From Shewanella loihica PV-4 (lineage in GTDB: Bacteria > Pseudomonadota > Gammaproteobacteria > Enterobacterales > Shewanellaceae), in assembly GCF_000016065.1 (NCBI RefSeq), contig NC_009092.1:1240001-1304000 (forward strand): a DNA stretch of 64,000 nucleotides. Direction: 5' to 3'. The position numbers were made by a program, and so were the translations under genes. Positions 19,341 to 27,070 of this stretch are shown here, piece by piece. Under the pieces are notes generated by a model. The model was not told the DNA's origin. It saw only the letters and a list, made by a program, of their open reading frames with translations, and did no database searches. Within the stretch, counting starts at the first letter, position 1; each line of letters starts with the position of its first letter.

Positions 19341-20819
19341 ATGTTTGAATCTGTATTAAATTTAGTCGATTCGACTATCAACGCGGTAAACGGCATGCTG
19401 TGGGGCAGTGTGTTGATTTACGTGCTGGTCGCTGCGGGCGTGTTGTTTACATTGAGATTGGGCTTTATCCAATTACGTATGTTTGGTCATGGTAGCAAGT
19501 TAGTGCTGCAGGGCCGTGAGAAAACCAATGGTATTTCGTCGTTCCAGGTATTTTGTACCTCTATGGCGGCCCGTGTGGGCACGGGTAACATGGCTGGTGT
19601 TGCGGTAGCAATTACAGTCGGTGGCGCCGGCGCCGTGTTCTGGATGTGGCTCATCGCCCTGCTTGGGATGGCAACCGCCTTTATCGAGTCGACCCTGGCG
19701 CAAGTATACAAGGTTAAAGACAGCGACGGTCAGTACCGTGGTGGCCCGGCCTATTATATGGAGCAAGGGCTAGGCAAGCGCTGGATGGGTTCTTTGTTCT
19801 CTGTCTTGTTGATCATCGCCTTCGGTTTCGCCTTCAATGCGGCCCAGGCCAATACCATGACTGATGCACTCAATAATGCCTTTGGGTTAGATAAGACTAT
19901 GGTGGGTCTGGTGATTGTCGCCGTTGCGGCCTATATCATCAGCGGCGGTCTGAAGAAAGTGGCCAAGGCCTCTGAGCTTATCGTGCCTGTGATGGCGGTG
20001 GCTTATCTGGCGATTGCCCTGATCGTTCTGGTAATGAACCTTGAGCAGGTGCCTGCGGCGCTGGCTTATATCGTCAAGAGTGCCTTCGGTTGGGAAGAAG
20101 CCGCCGGCGGCGCCATGGGCGCCATGATGGCGGGTATCGCAAGAGGATTGTTCTCTAACGAAGCGGGTATGGGCAGTGCGGCCAATATTGCGGCATCAGC
20201 ATCACCAAATCCTAATCACCCCGCCTCTCAGGGCTTCGTGCAGATGATTGGCGTGTTTGTCGATACCATAGTGATCTGTAGCGCTACCGCAGCCATCATC
20301 TTGTTATCGGGCGTACTGGATGCACCGGGTGAACAGAAGGGTATAGGTCTGTTGCAGTTAGCGCTCACCAACGAGGTGGGTGGATGGGCTGCCTATTTTG
20401 TCGCCTTCGCTATCATTCTCTTCTGCTTCTCTTCTATCATCGCTAACTACAGCTATGCAGAGAGCAATATCATGTTCCTGAGTCGGAGCAAGAAGGTGCT
20501 CTATATCTTCCGCGCCTTGGTTTTGGCCATGGTGATGGCGGGGTCAGTGGCGTCTCTGCAGTTGGTGTGGAACTTTGCCGATGTCTCGATGGGCTTGATG
20601 GCGCTGGTGAATATTGCCGCCATCGTCATGCTCTCTAAGGTGGCCTTTGCGGTGATCAAAGATTACGAAGTGCAGTTAAAGGCTGGTAAGGTGCCGACAT
20701 TCGATGCGGCGCATTTCCCTGAGCTTAACGGTCTGGATGAGAAGATCTGGAAGGGTAAGCCCAGCGCCGATGCCTTGGCGAAAGAAGAAGGCAAGTCGAT
20801 TGCCGTCCCCGAGGTGTAA
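19341..20819 (+). CDS. Sodium:alanine/glycine symporter (AGCS family)
   Basis: 492 residues with about 11 membrane segments. Inner-membrane symporter importing alanine or glycine with sodium. Family signatures: SSFQVFCTSMAARVGTGNMAGVAVAI near residue 65-90, GGPAYYMEQGLGKRWMG, and GLFSNEAGMGSAANIAASAS, which includes the AGCS signature in the middle. The final 45 residues are a cytoplasmic tail. There is a long 5' leader with a hairpin, a CRP site 191 bp upstream and a terminator downstream. Substrate among small neutral amino acids cannot be told from sequence. Confidence 0.93.
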   Translation: MFESVLNLVDSTINAVNGMLWGSVLIYVLVAAGVLFTLRLGFIQLRMFGHGSKLVLQGREKTNGISSFQVFCTSMAARVGTGNMAGVAVAITVGGAGAVFWMWLIALLGMATAFIESTLAQVYKVKDSDGQYRGGPAYYMEQGLGKRWMGSLFSVLLIIAFGFAFNAAQANTMTDALNNAFGLDKTMVGLVIVAVAAYIISGGLKKVAKASELIVPVMAVAYLAIALIVLVMNLEQVPAALAYIVKSAFGWEEAAGGAMGAMMAGIARGLFSNEAGMGSAANIAASASPNPNHPASQGFVQMIGVFVDTIVICSATAAIILLSGVLDAPGEQKGIGLLQLALTNEVGGWAAYFVAFAIILFCFSSIIANYSYAESNIMFLSRSKKVLYIFRALVLAMVMAGSVASLQLVWNFADVSMGLMALVNIAAIVMLSKVAFAVIKDYEVQLKAGKVPTFDAAHFPELNGLDEKIWKGKPSADALAKEEGKSIAVPEV

Positions 20820-20858
20820 CCCAAGCGGGTTAATCGCGCCTCTCTATTAGTTCCATCT

Positions 20859-20889
20859 AAAAAACCACGCTCCAAGGGCGTGGTTTTTT
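20859..20889 (+). terminator. Intrinsic terminator of the symporter gene
   Basis: AACCACGC (20863-20870) / GCGTGGTT (20878-20885), A-run before and T-run after. Confidence 0.85.
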
Positions 20890-20946
20890 ACTGTCTGCGT
20901 CAGTATGATAGTCACCTCGCTTAATGTTAGAAACAAAGGATAATTT

Positions 20947-21723
20947 ATGCTGATCTTAGTCTCTCCGGCTAAAACCCTGGATTATGAAACGCCAGCAAGT
21001 ACCCAAACCTTTACTATGCCTGCACTGCTCGAACACAGTGAAGCCTTGATAAAGGTGTGTCGAGAGCTAACACCAGCCGATATCGCCTCCTTGATGAAGG
21101 TTAGCGACAAGATTGCCGGACTCAATGCCGCACGTTTCGCCGAGTGGCATCGCGATTTCAATCTGGACAATGCCAAGCAGGCGCTGTTCGCCTTTCGTGG
21201 CGATGTCTATACCGGGCTGGATGCCGATACCCTGTCTGAGGGGAGCCTAGCGCGTGCTCAGCAGCACCTACGTATCCTGTCAGGCCTCTATGGCTTGCTG
21301 CGCCCACTGGACCTGATGCAGGCTTATCGTTTGGAGATGGGCACTAAGCTGGCTAATGACCGCGGGGCGAACCTATACCAGTTTTGGGGTGATATCGTCA
21401 CCCAAGAGGTCAACAAGGCGTTGGCGGAACAGGGCGATGATATCCTGGTGAATCTGGCATCGAACGAGTACTTTAAGTCGGTGAAGCCAAAACAGATTCA
21501 GGGACAGGTGATCACGCCTATCTTTAAGGATAAGAAGAATGGTCAGTATAAGGTGATTAGTTTCTTCGCCAAGAAGGCCCGCGGCATGATGGTGCGCTAC
21601 ATGCTTGATAACAAGGTGAGTCGCTATGAAGAGCTGCTTAAGTTCGACACCGCGGGTTATTACTACAGTGAGGCAGACTCCAGTGTTAACGAGCCTGTGT
21701 TCCTAAGAGAAGAGCAAGCCTAA
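20947..21723 (+). CDS. yaaA: Peroxide stress protein YaaA
   Basis: 258 residues, cytoplasmic, DUF328 family. In E. coli YaaA is induced by OxyR and lowers free iron during peroxide stress. It begins with the conserved [16 protein letters not shown] and includes [28 protein letters not shown] (in pieces) and [12 protein letters not shown]. Helical C-terminal half [12 protein letters not shown]. Length is exactly typical. AAAGGA sits eight bases before the ATG. It is a single-gene unit with its own terminator. Confidence 0.96.
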   Translation: MLILVSPAKTLDYETPASTQTFTMPALLEHSEALIKVCRELTPADIASLMKVSDKIAGLNAARFAEWHRDFNLDNAKQALFAFRGDVYTGLDADTLSEGSLARAQQHLRILSGLYGLLRPLDLMQAYRLEMGTKLANDRGANLYQFWGDIVTQEVNKALAEQGDDILVNLASNEYFKSVKPKQIQGQVITPIFKDKKNGQYKVISFFAKKARGMMVRYMLDNKVSRYEELLKFDTAGYYYSEADSSVNEPVFLREEQA

Positions 21724-21767
21724 GCTCAAGAACTAATTTGCAGAGTGAAAGACTCTGTCAACGCGAT

Positions 21768-21796
21768 AAAAAAAGCAGCCATAGGCTGCTTTTTTT
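21768..21796. terminator. Terminator after yaaA
   Basis: AAAAAAAGCAGCC / GGCTGCTTTTTTT with loop ATA (21768-21796). It is symmetric, so it also serves the convergent peptidase gene. Confidence 0.85.
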
Positions 21797-21817
21797 AGTC
21801 TTAAGCCAACTTAACTT

Positions 21818-21868
21818 TCGTTGGCAATGAGCTCTCGTTGGCCATGAACTCTCGTTGGCTATCATCTG
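21818..21868. repeat. 17-bp tandem repeat, three copies
   Basis: TCGTTGGCAATGAGCTC (21818-21834), TCGTTGGCCATGAACTC (21835-21851) and a divergent TCGTTGGCTATCATCTG (21852-21868), between the convergent yaaA and peptidase genes. Noncoding. Confidence 0.75.
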
Positions 21869-21903
21869 AGGCCGATTATCAAAGACTCTAGGTCTTTCTC
21901 TGG

Positions 21904-23310
21904 CTATTTGGCCTTAGGGGTTAGCGGTCTTAACTCAATATCAGATTGCGCCATGAGGTAAGCAAACTGGGCGTAGGCCGCCGCATTTTGTGCCAGCGCC
22001 TCAGGATCGATCTTATCCAAGGTATCGTTTGGCGTGTGGTGATAGTCGAAATAGTCGCTGCCATCTTGTCTGAGTGACGCCACGGGTACGCCATAGCCTG
22101 GCAGCATGGAGACGTCAGGGCCACCAGAGGCCTTGTTATTGCCTGGCGCAACACCATTATCCTGCATCGAGCCGGTATGAGCCTGCACGGCGGCAAAGGC
22201 CTTATCGGCAACGTTAAAGTCGATCTGGTAGATACGCCCGGCGCCAAAGTCGGATTCGGCGGCTATATAGTGTTTGGCCAGCTCCGCTTGATGGTCTTTG
22301 GCGTAGCTCTTGCCGCCAATTAACCCCAGCTCTTCGGCGGCGTAGAGCACCACGCGAACCGTGCGGGCAGGTTTAACGGGTAGCTGAGAGATGTAGTGGC
22401 CTGCGGCGGTCACAATGGCCACGCCTGCTCCGTCATCGATGGCGCCAGTGCCTTCATCCCAAGAATCCAGGTGCGCGCCGATAAGCACTATCTCATCGGG
22501 TTTGCTGCTGCCGGTAACCTCGGCAATGACATTATAGGATGTGGCGTAGCCAAGGTTCTTAGGGCTCATCTCGAGATGCAGCACGACGTTGGGATCGCGC
22601 TTAAGCATCAGGGTGACCAAGTCTGCATCGGGATTGGACATGGCCGCAGCCGGGATCTTATCTACCCCTTCTTGATAGCGCATCATGCCGGTATGGGCCA
22701 TTCTGTCATGGTCTGTGCCGATGGAGCGGATCACTATGGCTAGCGCGCCTTTCTCTGCAGCGGCGATGGCGCCCCGTGAGCGTCCGCCAACTGTCATGCC
22801 ATAGCCTTTACCCGTCTTAAATCTAGGGGTGATGTGGTCGATAAAGACGATCTTGCCCGCAACCAGGCTTGGATCGGCTTGTTTTAGTTCGTCTAGGGTC
22901 TCGAAGCGGACGATTGGCGCACTGATCCCTTCTTCCGGCGTGCCGACGCTGCCACCTAGGGCGGTGATCACCAAAGGTTGGGCGTAAGGGGAGACTATAT
23001 TGGCCTTGGCCTCGCCTCGTTGCCATACGGGCACCTGCACGGCTTCTTTATAGACCTTATCAAAACCGAGGGAGCCCAGCTTCTTCTCGGCCCACTCTAC
23101 GGCGACCAAGTCTTTGTCGCTGCCGGCGAGTCTAGGGCCTACTTCGACCGTGAGTGATTCGACAATATCATAGGCCAGGCTCGAAGAGAGTGCTTGCTGC
23201 TGTAGCTTGGCACTAACACTTTGATTTGTGTCTGTTGCTGCCGCATTTTGACAGGCAAATAGGCCGCCGAAAAAGAGTGTGGATAGGAGGATGAGAGGGG
23301 AGCTTTTCAT
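21904..23310 (-). CDS. Secreted M28-family zinc metallopeptidase with PA domain
   Basis: 468 residues. N-terminal signal MKSSPLILLSTLFFGGLFAC; the Cys could be a lipobox (LFAC), though Phe at -2 is atypical. The protease-associated domain is inserted at about 120-250. The di-zinc aminopeptidase/carboxypeptidase-Q-like domain follows, with ligands in LIGAHLDSWDEGTGAIDDGAG (His, Asp), YAAEELGLIGG (catalytic Glu-Glu), ESDFGAG (Asp) and YFDYHHTPNDTLDKID (His). It probably trims peptides in the periplasm or at the surface. Single-gene unit. Confidence 0.92.
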   Translation of the reverse strand: MKSSPLILLSTLFFGGLFACQNAAATDTNQSVSAKLQQQALSSSLAYDIVESLTVEVGPRLAGSDKDLVAVEWAEKKLGSLGFDKVYKEAVQVPVWQRGEAKANIVSPYAQPLVITALGGSVGTPEEGISAPIVRFETLDELKQADPSLVAGKIVFIDHITPRFKTGKGYGMTVGGRSRGAIAAAEKGALAIVIRSIGTDHDRMAHTGMMRYQEGVDKIPAAAMSNPDADLVTLMLKRDPNVVLHLEMSPKNLGYATSYNVIAEVTGSSKPDEIVLIGAHLDSWDEGTGAIDDGAGVAIVTAAGHYISQLPVKPARTVRVVLYAAEELGLIGGKSYAKDHQAELAKHYIAAESDFGAGRIYQIDFNVADKAFAAVQAHTGSMQDNGVAPGNNKASGGPDVSMLPGYGVPVASLRQDGSDYFDYHHTPNDTLDKIDPEALAQNAAAYAQFAYLMAQSDIELRPLTPKAK

Positions 23311-23445
23311 GAGTTTCCTTTATTTTTATTACGTATGTCCCATTTTTGAAAACAATCTAGCAAAAAGTGTGCTTTATGTCCCGACTATATCTTTAAGTCA
23401 ACGCTATATTAGTGCCGGGGTTTGTTTTAGGAGAAATTGCTCGTA

Positions 23446-23742
23446 ATGAATATAGAATTGATGCAACAACGAGCGGATAATGCTGTTGTATTGCTAAAGG
23501 CTTTAGCAAATGAACGCCGGCTGTTCATCTTATGCTACTTGTTGAGCGAAGGTGAGATGTGCGTCGGTGAGATGAATAAAAAGCTGGGGCTTAGCCAATC
23601 TGCGCTGTCGCAACACTTAGCATGGCTTCGTAAAGACAATTTGGTCGAAACGCGAAAAGAAGCGCAAACGGTATTTTATTCGCTGAAAAGCAAGGAAGTA
23701 TCTGAAATTATTAAGTTACTTAACACTATCTATTGTCACTAA
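23446..23742 (+). CDS. HlyU-like ArsR-family redox/sulfur-sensing regulator
   Basis: 98 residues from ATG 23446. A TTG at 23437 sits too close (three bases) to the AGGAG at 23429. Winged-helix ArsR fold with recognition helix LSQSALSQHLAWLRKD and wing RKEAQTVFYSL, very close in wording to Vibrio HlyU. The metal-binding ELCVCDL helix of SmtB/ArsR is absent (EMCVGEM here). C30 (FILCYLL) and C97 (second-last residue) fall where HlyU/BigR carry the redox pair that forms a disulfide or polysulfide. A third Cys, C39, is extra. Stand-alone gene, possibly controlling the divergent peptidase gene, but its targets are unknown. Confidence 0.85.
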   Translation: MNIELMQQRADNAVVLLKALANERRLFILCYLLSEGEMCVGEMNKKLGLSQSALSQHLAWLRKDNLVETRKEAQTVFYSLKSKEVSEIIKLLNTIYCH

Positions 23743-23766
23743 ATGGCTTGAGAATAGCGCAGATAG

Positions 23767-23799
23767 AAAGCTGATGGGCGACTGGCCGTCAGCTTTTTT
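23767..23799 (+). terminator. Terminator after the HlyU-like gene
   Basis: AAAGCTGA (23767-23774) / TCAGCTTT (23789-23796) followed by T-rich sequence. The stretch 23800-23921 shows no gene. Confidence 0.7.
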
Positions 23800-23921
23800 G
23801 TTTTTTTGCCCTGGGGATTTTGCCCGTTTAGAGTATTTACGAATTTTCGATTGACTCTACTGCCGCTTGAATGCTGTTTTTGCGAAGTGGCGAGATTGAT
23901 TGGTGCTCGAATGACGGGCAC

Positions 23922-23949
23922 AAAAAAACCGGCCTAAGCCGGTTTTTTT
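23922..23949 (-). terminator. Terminator of rpsT
   Basis: AAAAAAACCGGC / GCCGGTTTTTTT with loop CTAA, immediately beyond the rpsT stop on the minus strand. Confidence 0.88.
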
Positions 23950-23963
23950 ATATCGCTAAAAGA

Positions 23964-24230
23964 TTAAGCAGCTAGTGCTTTGATCTTAGCGTTTAGACGA
24001 GCCTTATGACGGGCAGCTTTATTCTTGTGAATAAGACCTTTAGTCGCCATACGGTCAACAATTGGTTGTGCAGCATTGAATGCTTCAGTTGCCGCTTTGT
24101 GATCGCCAGTGTTGATCGCAGCGATTACTTTCTTAACGTAAGAACGTAGCATAGAACGACGGCTAGCGTTGTGCTGACGACGTTTTTCAGATTGAAGCGC
24201 GCGCTTCTTTGCAGACTTGCTATTAGCCAA
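23964..24230 (-). CDS. rpsT: 30S ribosomal protein S20
   Basis: 88 residues, almost entirely basic helix. [18 protein letters not shown] is the classic N-terminus, followed by [16 protein letters not shown] and the C-terminal [17 protein letters not shown]. Binds 16S rRNA early in small-subunit assembly. AGGAG lies seven bases upstream (reverse of ctcctaaaag). It is divergent from murJ, as in many gamma-proteobacteria where rpsT and murJ-ribF-ileS are neighbours. Confidence 0.98.
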   Translation of the reverse strand: MANSKSAKKRALQSEKRRQHNASRRSMLRSYVKKVIAAINTGDHKAATEAFNAAQPIVDRMATKGLIHKNKAARHKARLNAKIKALAA

Positions 24231-24477
24231 GGTGCAACTCCTAAAAGGGTTAGATATTTTTAAAGGTCGAGGAATATGCCTTTTTTTCGTCAGTTTGTCA
24301 ATGACAATGATCGGATCTTTATCCTAAAGATAAATTAATCAGAGCAGACTTGGCGTTCTTCAACCTAACTCGTGTAATATGGTGCGCTATTCTAGCAGTA
24401 TTTGCTGCTTGGTGACAGGGGGTAGTCGACTTTTTAACTTGCTCGATACACCTGTAGTGCTCGTTTCAGGGGGAACT

Positions 24478-26037
24478 TTGAGCAAGAAACTATTTAAGTC
24501 AGGCATGATCGTGAGTGCTATGACGCTGATTTCTCGTGTTTTAGGCTTAGTGCGAGACGTGGTTATCGCCAATTTGATGGGGGCCGGGAGTAGCGCCGAC
24601 GTCTTCTTTTTTGCCAACAAGATCCCAAATTTTTTACGCCGATTATTTGCCGAAGGTGCCTTCGCCCAGGCCTTCGTGCCTGTCTTGACCGAATATCAAG
24701 AGAAACATGACGACCAGGCGGTTCGCGAGTTGCTCGCCAAGGTGGCCGGTACGCTCGGGCTGGTGGTGACCTTGGTGACTCTGATGGGGGTGATCGCCTC
24801 GCCACTATTAACGGCCCTGTTTGGCGGCGGTTGGTTCCTGGCCTGGCTAAACGATGAGCCAAATGGTCAGAAATTTGAGCTGGCATCACTAATGCTGAAG
24901 ATCACCTTTCCCTATCTCTGGTTTATTACCTTTACCGCCTTGGCGGGATCGATACTCAACACACGTGGCCGATTTGCGGTATCGGCCTTTACCCCGGTGT
25001 TTTTAAATGTGGCCATCATCAGTGCGGCGCTGTTTCTGGCGCCTAAGCTCGATCAGCCGGAGATAGGCCTTGCTTGGGGCGTTTTCGCCGGTGGCCTGAT
25101 CCAGTTTTTATTCCAAATTCCTTTTCTATTTAGAGAGAAGGCCTTGGTTAAGCCGTCGTGGGGTTGGCATCACCCGGGCGTCGTTAAGATCCGCACCCTG
25201 ATGCTGCCCGCGCTGTTTGGCGTGTCTGTGTCGCAGATCAATCTGCTGCTCGATACCTTTATTGCCAGTTTCTTGGTGACGGGCTCCATCAGCTGGCTCT
25301 ACTACTCAGATCGACTGCTGGAATTCCCCTTAGGTCTGTTTGGTATCGCCATCGCTACCGTTATCTTGCCGGCGCTGTCGAAGAAGCATGTTAACGCCGA
25401 GGGGGATGGTTTTGCCAAAACGATGGATTGGGGGATCAAGGCGATTTTGCTGATGGGGGTGCCTGCCATGTGCGGCCTGATCGTCTTGGCAAAGCCCATG
25501 TTGATGGTGCTCTTCATGCGCGGCGCCTTCACGCTAGATGATGTGGATATGGCCTCTTATAGTTTAATGGCCTATGGTTCGGGGCTGCTGAGTTTCATGC
25601 TGATCAAGGTGCTGGCGCCGGGCTATTACTCCCGTCAGGATACCAAAACCCCTGTGCGTTACGGCATAGTCGCCATGGTGAGTAACATGGTGTTTAACCT
25701 GATTTTTGTGTTTCCATTCGGTTATGTGGGCTTGGCGATTGCCACCTCGTTATCGGCGCTGCTCAATGCAAGTCTGCTTTACCGCGGCCTGCATCGCGCG
25801 GGGGTGTACCAAATTCCTCGTCAGACCTTTGTGTTTATGGGCAAAACTTTGGTTGCCGCCGCGCTGATGATCGCCGTGCTTTATCTATTGTTGCCTAGCA
25901 TTGATACCTGGCTAGCGCTTTCATTTATGGGCAGGGCAACTCAGCTGGCCTATTTGATTGGTGCAGGGGCTGTGGTCTACCTGTTGGCTATGTTATTGTT
26001 AGGAATTCGCCCCTGGAGGATGAAAGCTGGCTTTTGA
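24478..26037 (+). CDS. murJ: Lipid II flippase MurJ
   Basis: 519 residues from a TTG at 24478, preceded four bases upstream by AGGGGGA. The frame is open 33 codons further back, but that stretch has no ribosome site or family similarity. MOP-superfamily inner-membrane protein with about 14 helices that flips lipid II outward for peptidoglycan synthesis. MSKKLFKSGMIVSAMTLISR and LGLVRDVVIA give the typical N-terminus. FFFANKIPNFLRRLFAEGAF carries conserved arginines of the central cavity. Length is close to the 511 of E. coli MurJ. It is followed by ribF after 65 bases. Confidence 0.95.
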   Translation: MSKKLFKSGMIVSAMTLISRVLGLVRDVVIANLMGAGSSADVFFFANKIPNFLRRLFAEGAFAQAFVPVLTEYQEKHDDQAVRELLAKVAGTLGLVVTLVTLMGVIASPLLTALFGGGWFLAWLNDEPNGQKFELASLMLKITFPYLWFITFTALAGSILNTRGRFAVSAFTPVFLNVAIISAALFLAPKLDQPEIGLAWGVFAGGLIQFLFQIPFLFREKALVKPSWGWHHPGVVKIRTLMLPALFGVSVSQINLLLDTFIASFLVTGSISWLYYSDRLLEFPLGLFGIAIATVILPALSKKHVNAEGDGFAKTMDWGIKAILLMGVPAMCGLIVLAKPMLMVLFMRGAFTLDDVDMASYSLMAYGSGLLSFMLIKVLAPGYYSRQDTKTPVRYGIVAMVSNMVFNLIFVFPFGYVGLAIATSLSALLNASLLYRGLHRAGVYQIPRQTFVFMGKTLVAAALMIAVLYLLLPSIDTWLALSFMGRATQLAYLIGAGAVVYLLAMLLLGIRPWRMKAGF

Positions 26038-26040
26038 TTG

Positions 26041-26069
26041 CTGATTATCCTTCTCAGCTGGTATATAAT
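26041..26069 (+). promoter_or_regulatory. Possible promoter for ribF-ileS-lspA-fkpB-ispH
   Basis: A perfect TATAAT at 26064-26069 with a weak -35 (CTGATT, 26041-26046) at 17 bp spacing, 34 bases before the ribF start. Confidence 0.45.
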
Positions 26070-26102
26070 CCGCGAACTTATGCTTGCTAGTTATTGAATG
26101 TA

Positions 26103-27038
26103 ATGGAACTGATCCGCGGTATACATAATATTTTACCCAGACACCAGGGTTGCGTGCTGACTATTGGGAACTTTGACGGCGTGCATCGTGGGCATGCCGA
26201 AGTCATTGCTGCCCTTGTAAAAAAAGCCAAGCAACATGGGGTTCCTGCAACACTCATGACATTCGAACCTCAGCCGCAAGAGTTGTTTAAGGGGGATAAT
26301 GCCCCGGCCAGGCTGAGTTTGCTGCGCGATAAGATCGTCTTGCTCGATGAGCTGGGCATAGATCGTCTGCTGTGCGTCAATTTTAATCAGAAGTTTGCCG
26401 CCATGCCGGCAGAAGCCTTTATCGAGGATCTCCTGGTAAAACAGCTAGGAGTGAAATACCTGGTGGTGGGGGATGACTTCTGTTTTGGCAAGCAGCGCCG
26501 CGGTAATTTTGAGATGTTAAAGGCCGCCGGTGAAAAATATGGTTTCGCCGTGGTCAATACCCATAGCTTTATCCTAGGGGATAAACGGGTGAGCTCCACA
26601 GAGATTCGTGGGCTGCTCGCCAAGGGGAACCTAGAGCAGGCAAGGCGCCTGCTCGGCCATCCATATGCCCTGAGCGGTAAGGTTGCCCATGGTGAGAAAA
26701 TCGGCCGCACCATAGGTTTCCCCACTGCCAATATCGCCTTGAAACGTAAGGTGTCGCCGGTCAGGGGCGTCTTTGCCGTCAAGCTGTATTGGGACGGAAG
26801 CGATATCTATGAAGGGGTGGCCAACGTCGGCTTTAGGCCCACGGTCAACGGACAAAATTGTCAGTTAGAAGTCCATCTGTTTGATTTTGAAGGAGACCTG
26901 TATGGTCGCACCGTCGAAGTCGAGTTGGTGGCAAAGATTAGGGATGAACAGCCATTTAAGTCTTTAGATGCGCTGAAGCTACAAATTAAAGATGATGCTG
27001 ACAGGGCCAAGGCCCTGCTTGGCTGCGATGCAGGCTGA
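26103..27038 (+). CDS. ribF: Bifunctional riboflavin kinase / FAD synthetase
   Basis: 311 residues from ATG 26103 (MELIRGIHNI, the usual family start). A TTG three codons earlier is in frame but adds nothing. Converts riboflavin to FMN and FMN to FAD. The nucleotidyltransferase domain shows LTIGNFDGVHRGH, VVGDDFCFGKQRRGN and SSTEIRGLL. The flavokinase domain (about 185-310) shows GRTIGFPTANIAL and GVANVGFRPTVNG. The Shine-Dalgarno is poor. It heads the block of five genes ending in ispH. Confidence 0.97.
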   Translation: MELIRGIHNILPRHQGCVLTIGNFDGVHRGHAEVIAALVKKAKQHGVPATLMTFEPQPQELFKGDNAPARLSLLRDKIVLLDELGIDRLLCVNFNQKFAAMPAEAFIEDLLVKQLGVKYLVVGDDFCFGKQRRGNFEMLKAAGEKYGFAVVNTHSFILGDKRVSSTEIRGLLAKGNLEQARRLLGHPYALSGKVAHGEKIGRTIGFPTANIALKRKVSPVRGVFAVKLYWDGSDIYEGVANVGFRPTVNGQNCQLEVHLFDFEGDLYGRTVEVELVAKIRDEQPFKSLDALKLQIKDDADRAKALLGCDAG

Positions 27039-27070
27039 GAGCAATCAGCTAAATTAACGGTATAGGATCA

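Noticed and set aside
23446..23742. Metal-responsive ArsR/SmtB repressor
   Set aside because: The ELCVCDL metal helix is not present (EMCVGEM), while the HlyU-type Cys pair and recognition helix are.
23739..23921. 60-codon frame on the minus strand between the HlyU-like gene and rpsT
   Set aside because: It overlaps the terminator region, lacks a ribosome site and has no family-like sequence.
24379..24477. N-terminal extension of MurJ from the ATG at 24379
   Set aside because: It is not MurJ-like and has no ribosome site; the TTG at 24478 has AGGGGGA four bases upstream and gives the expected length.
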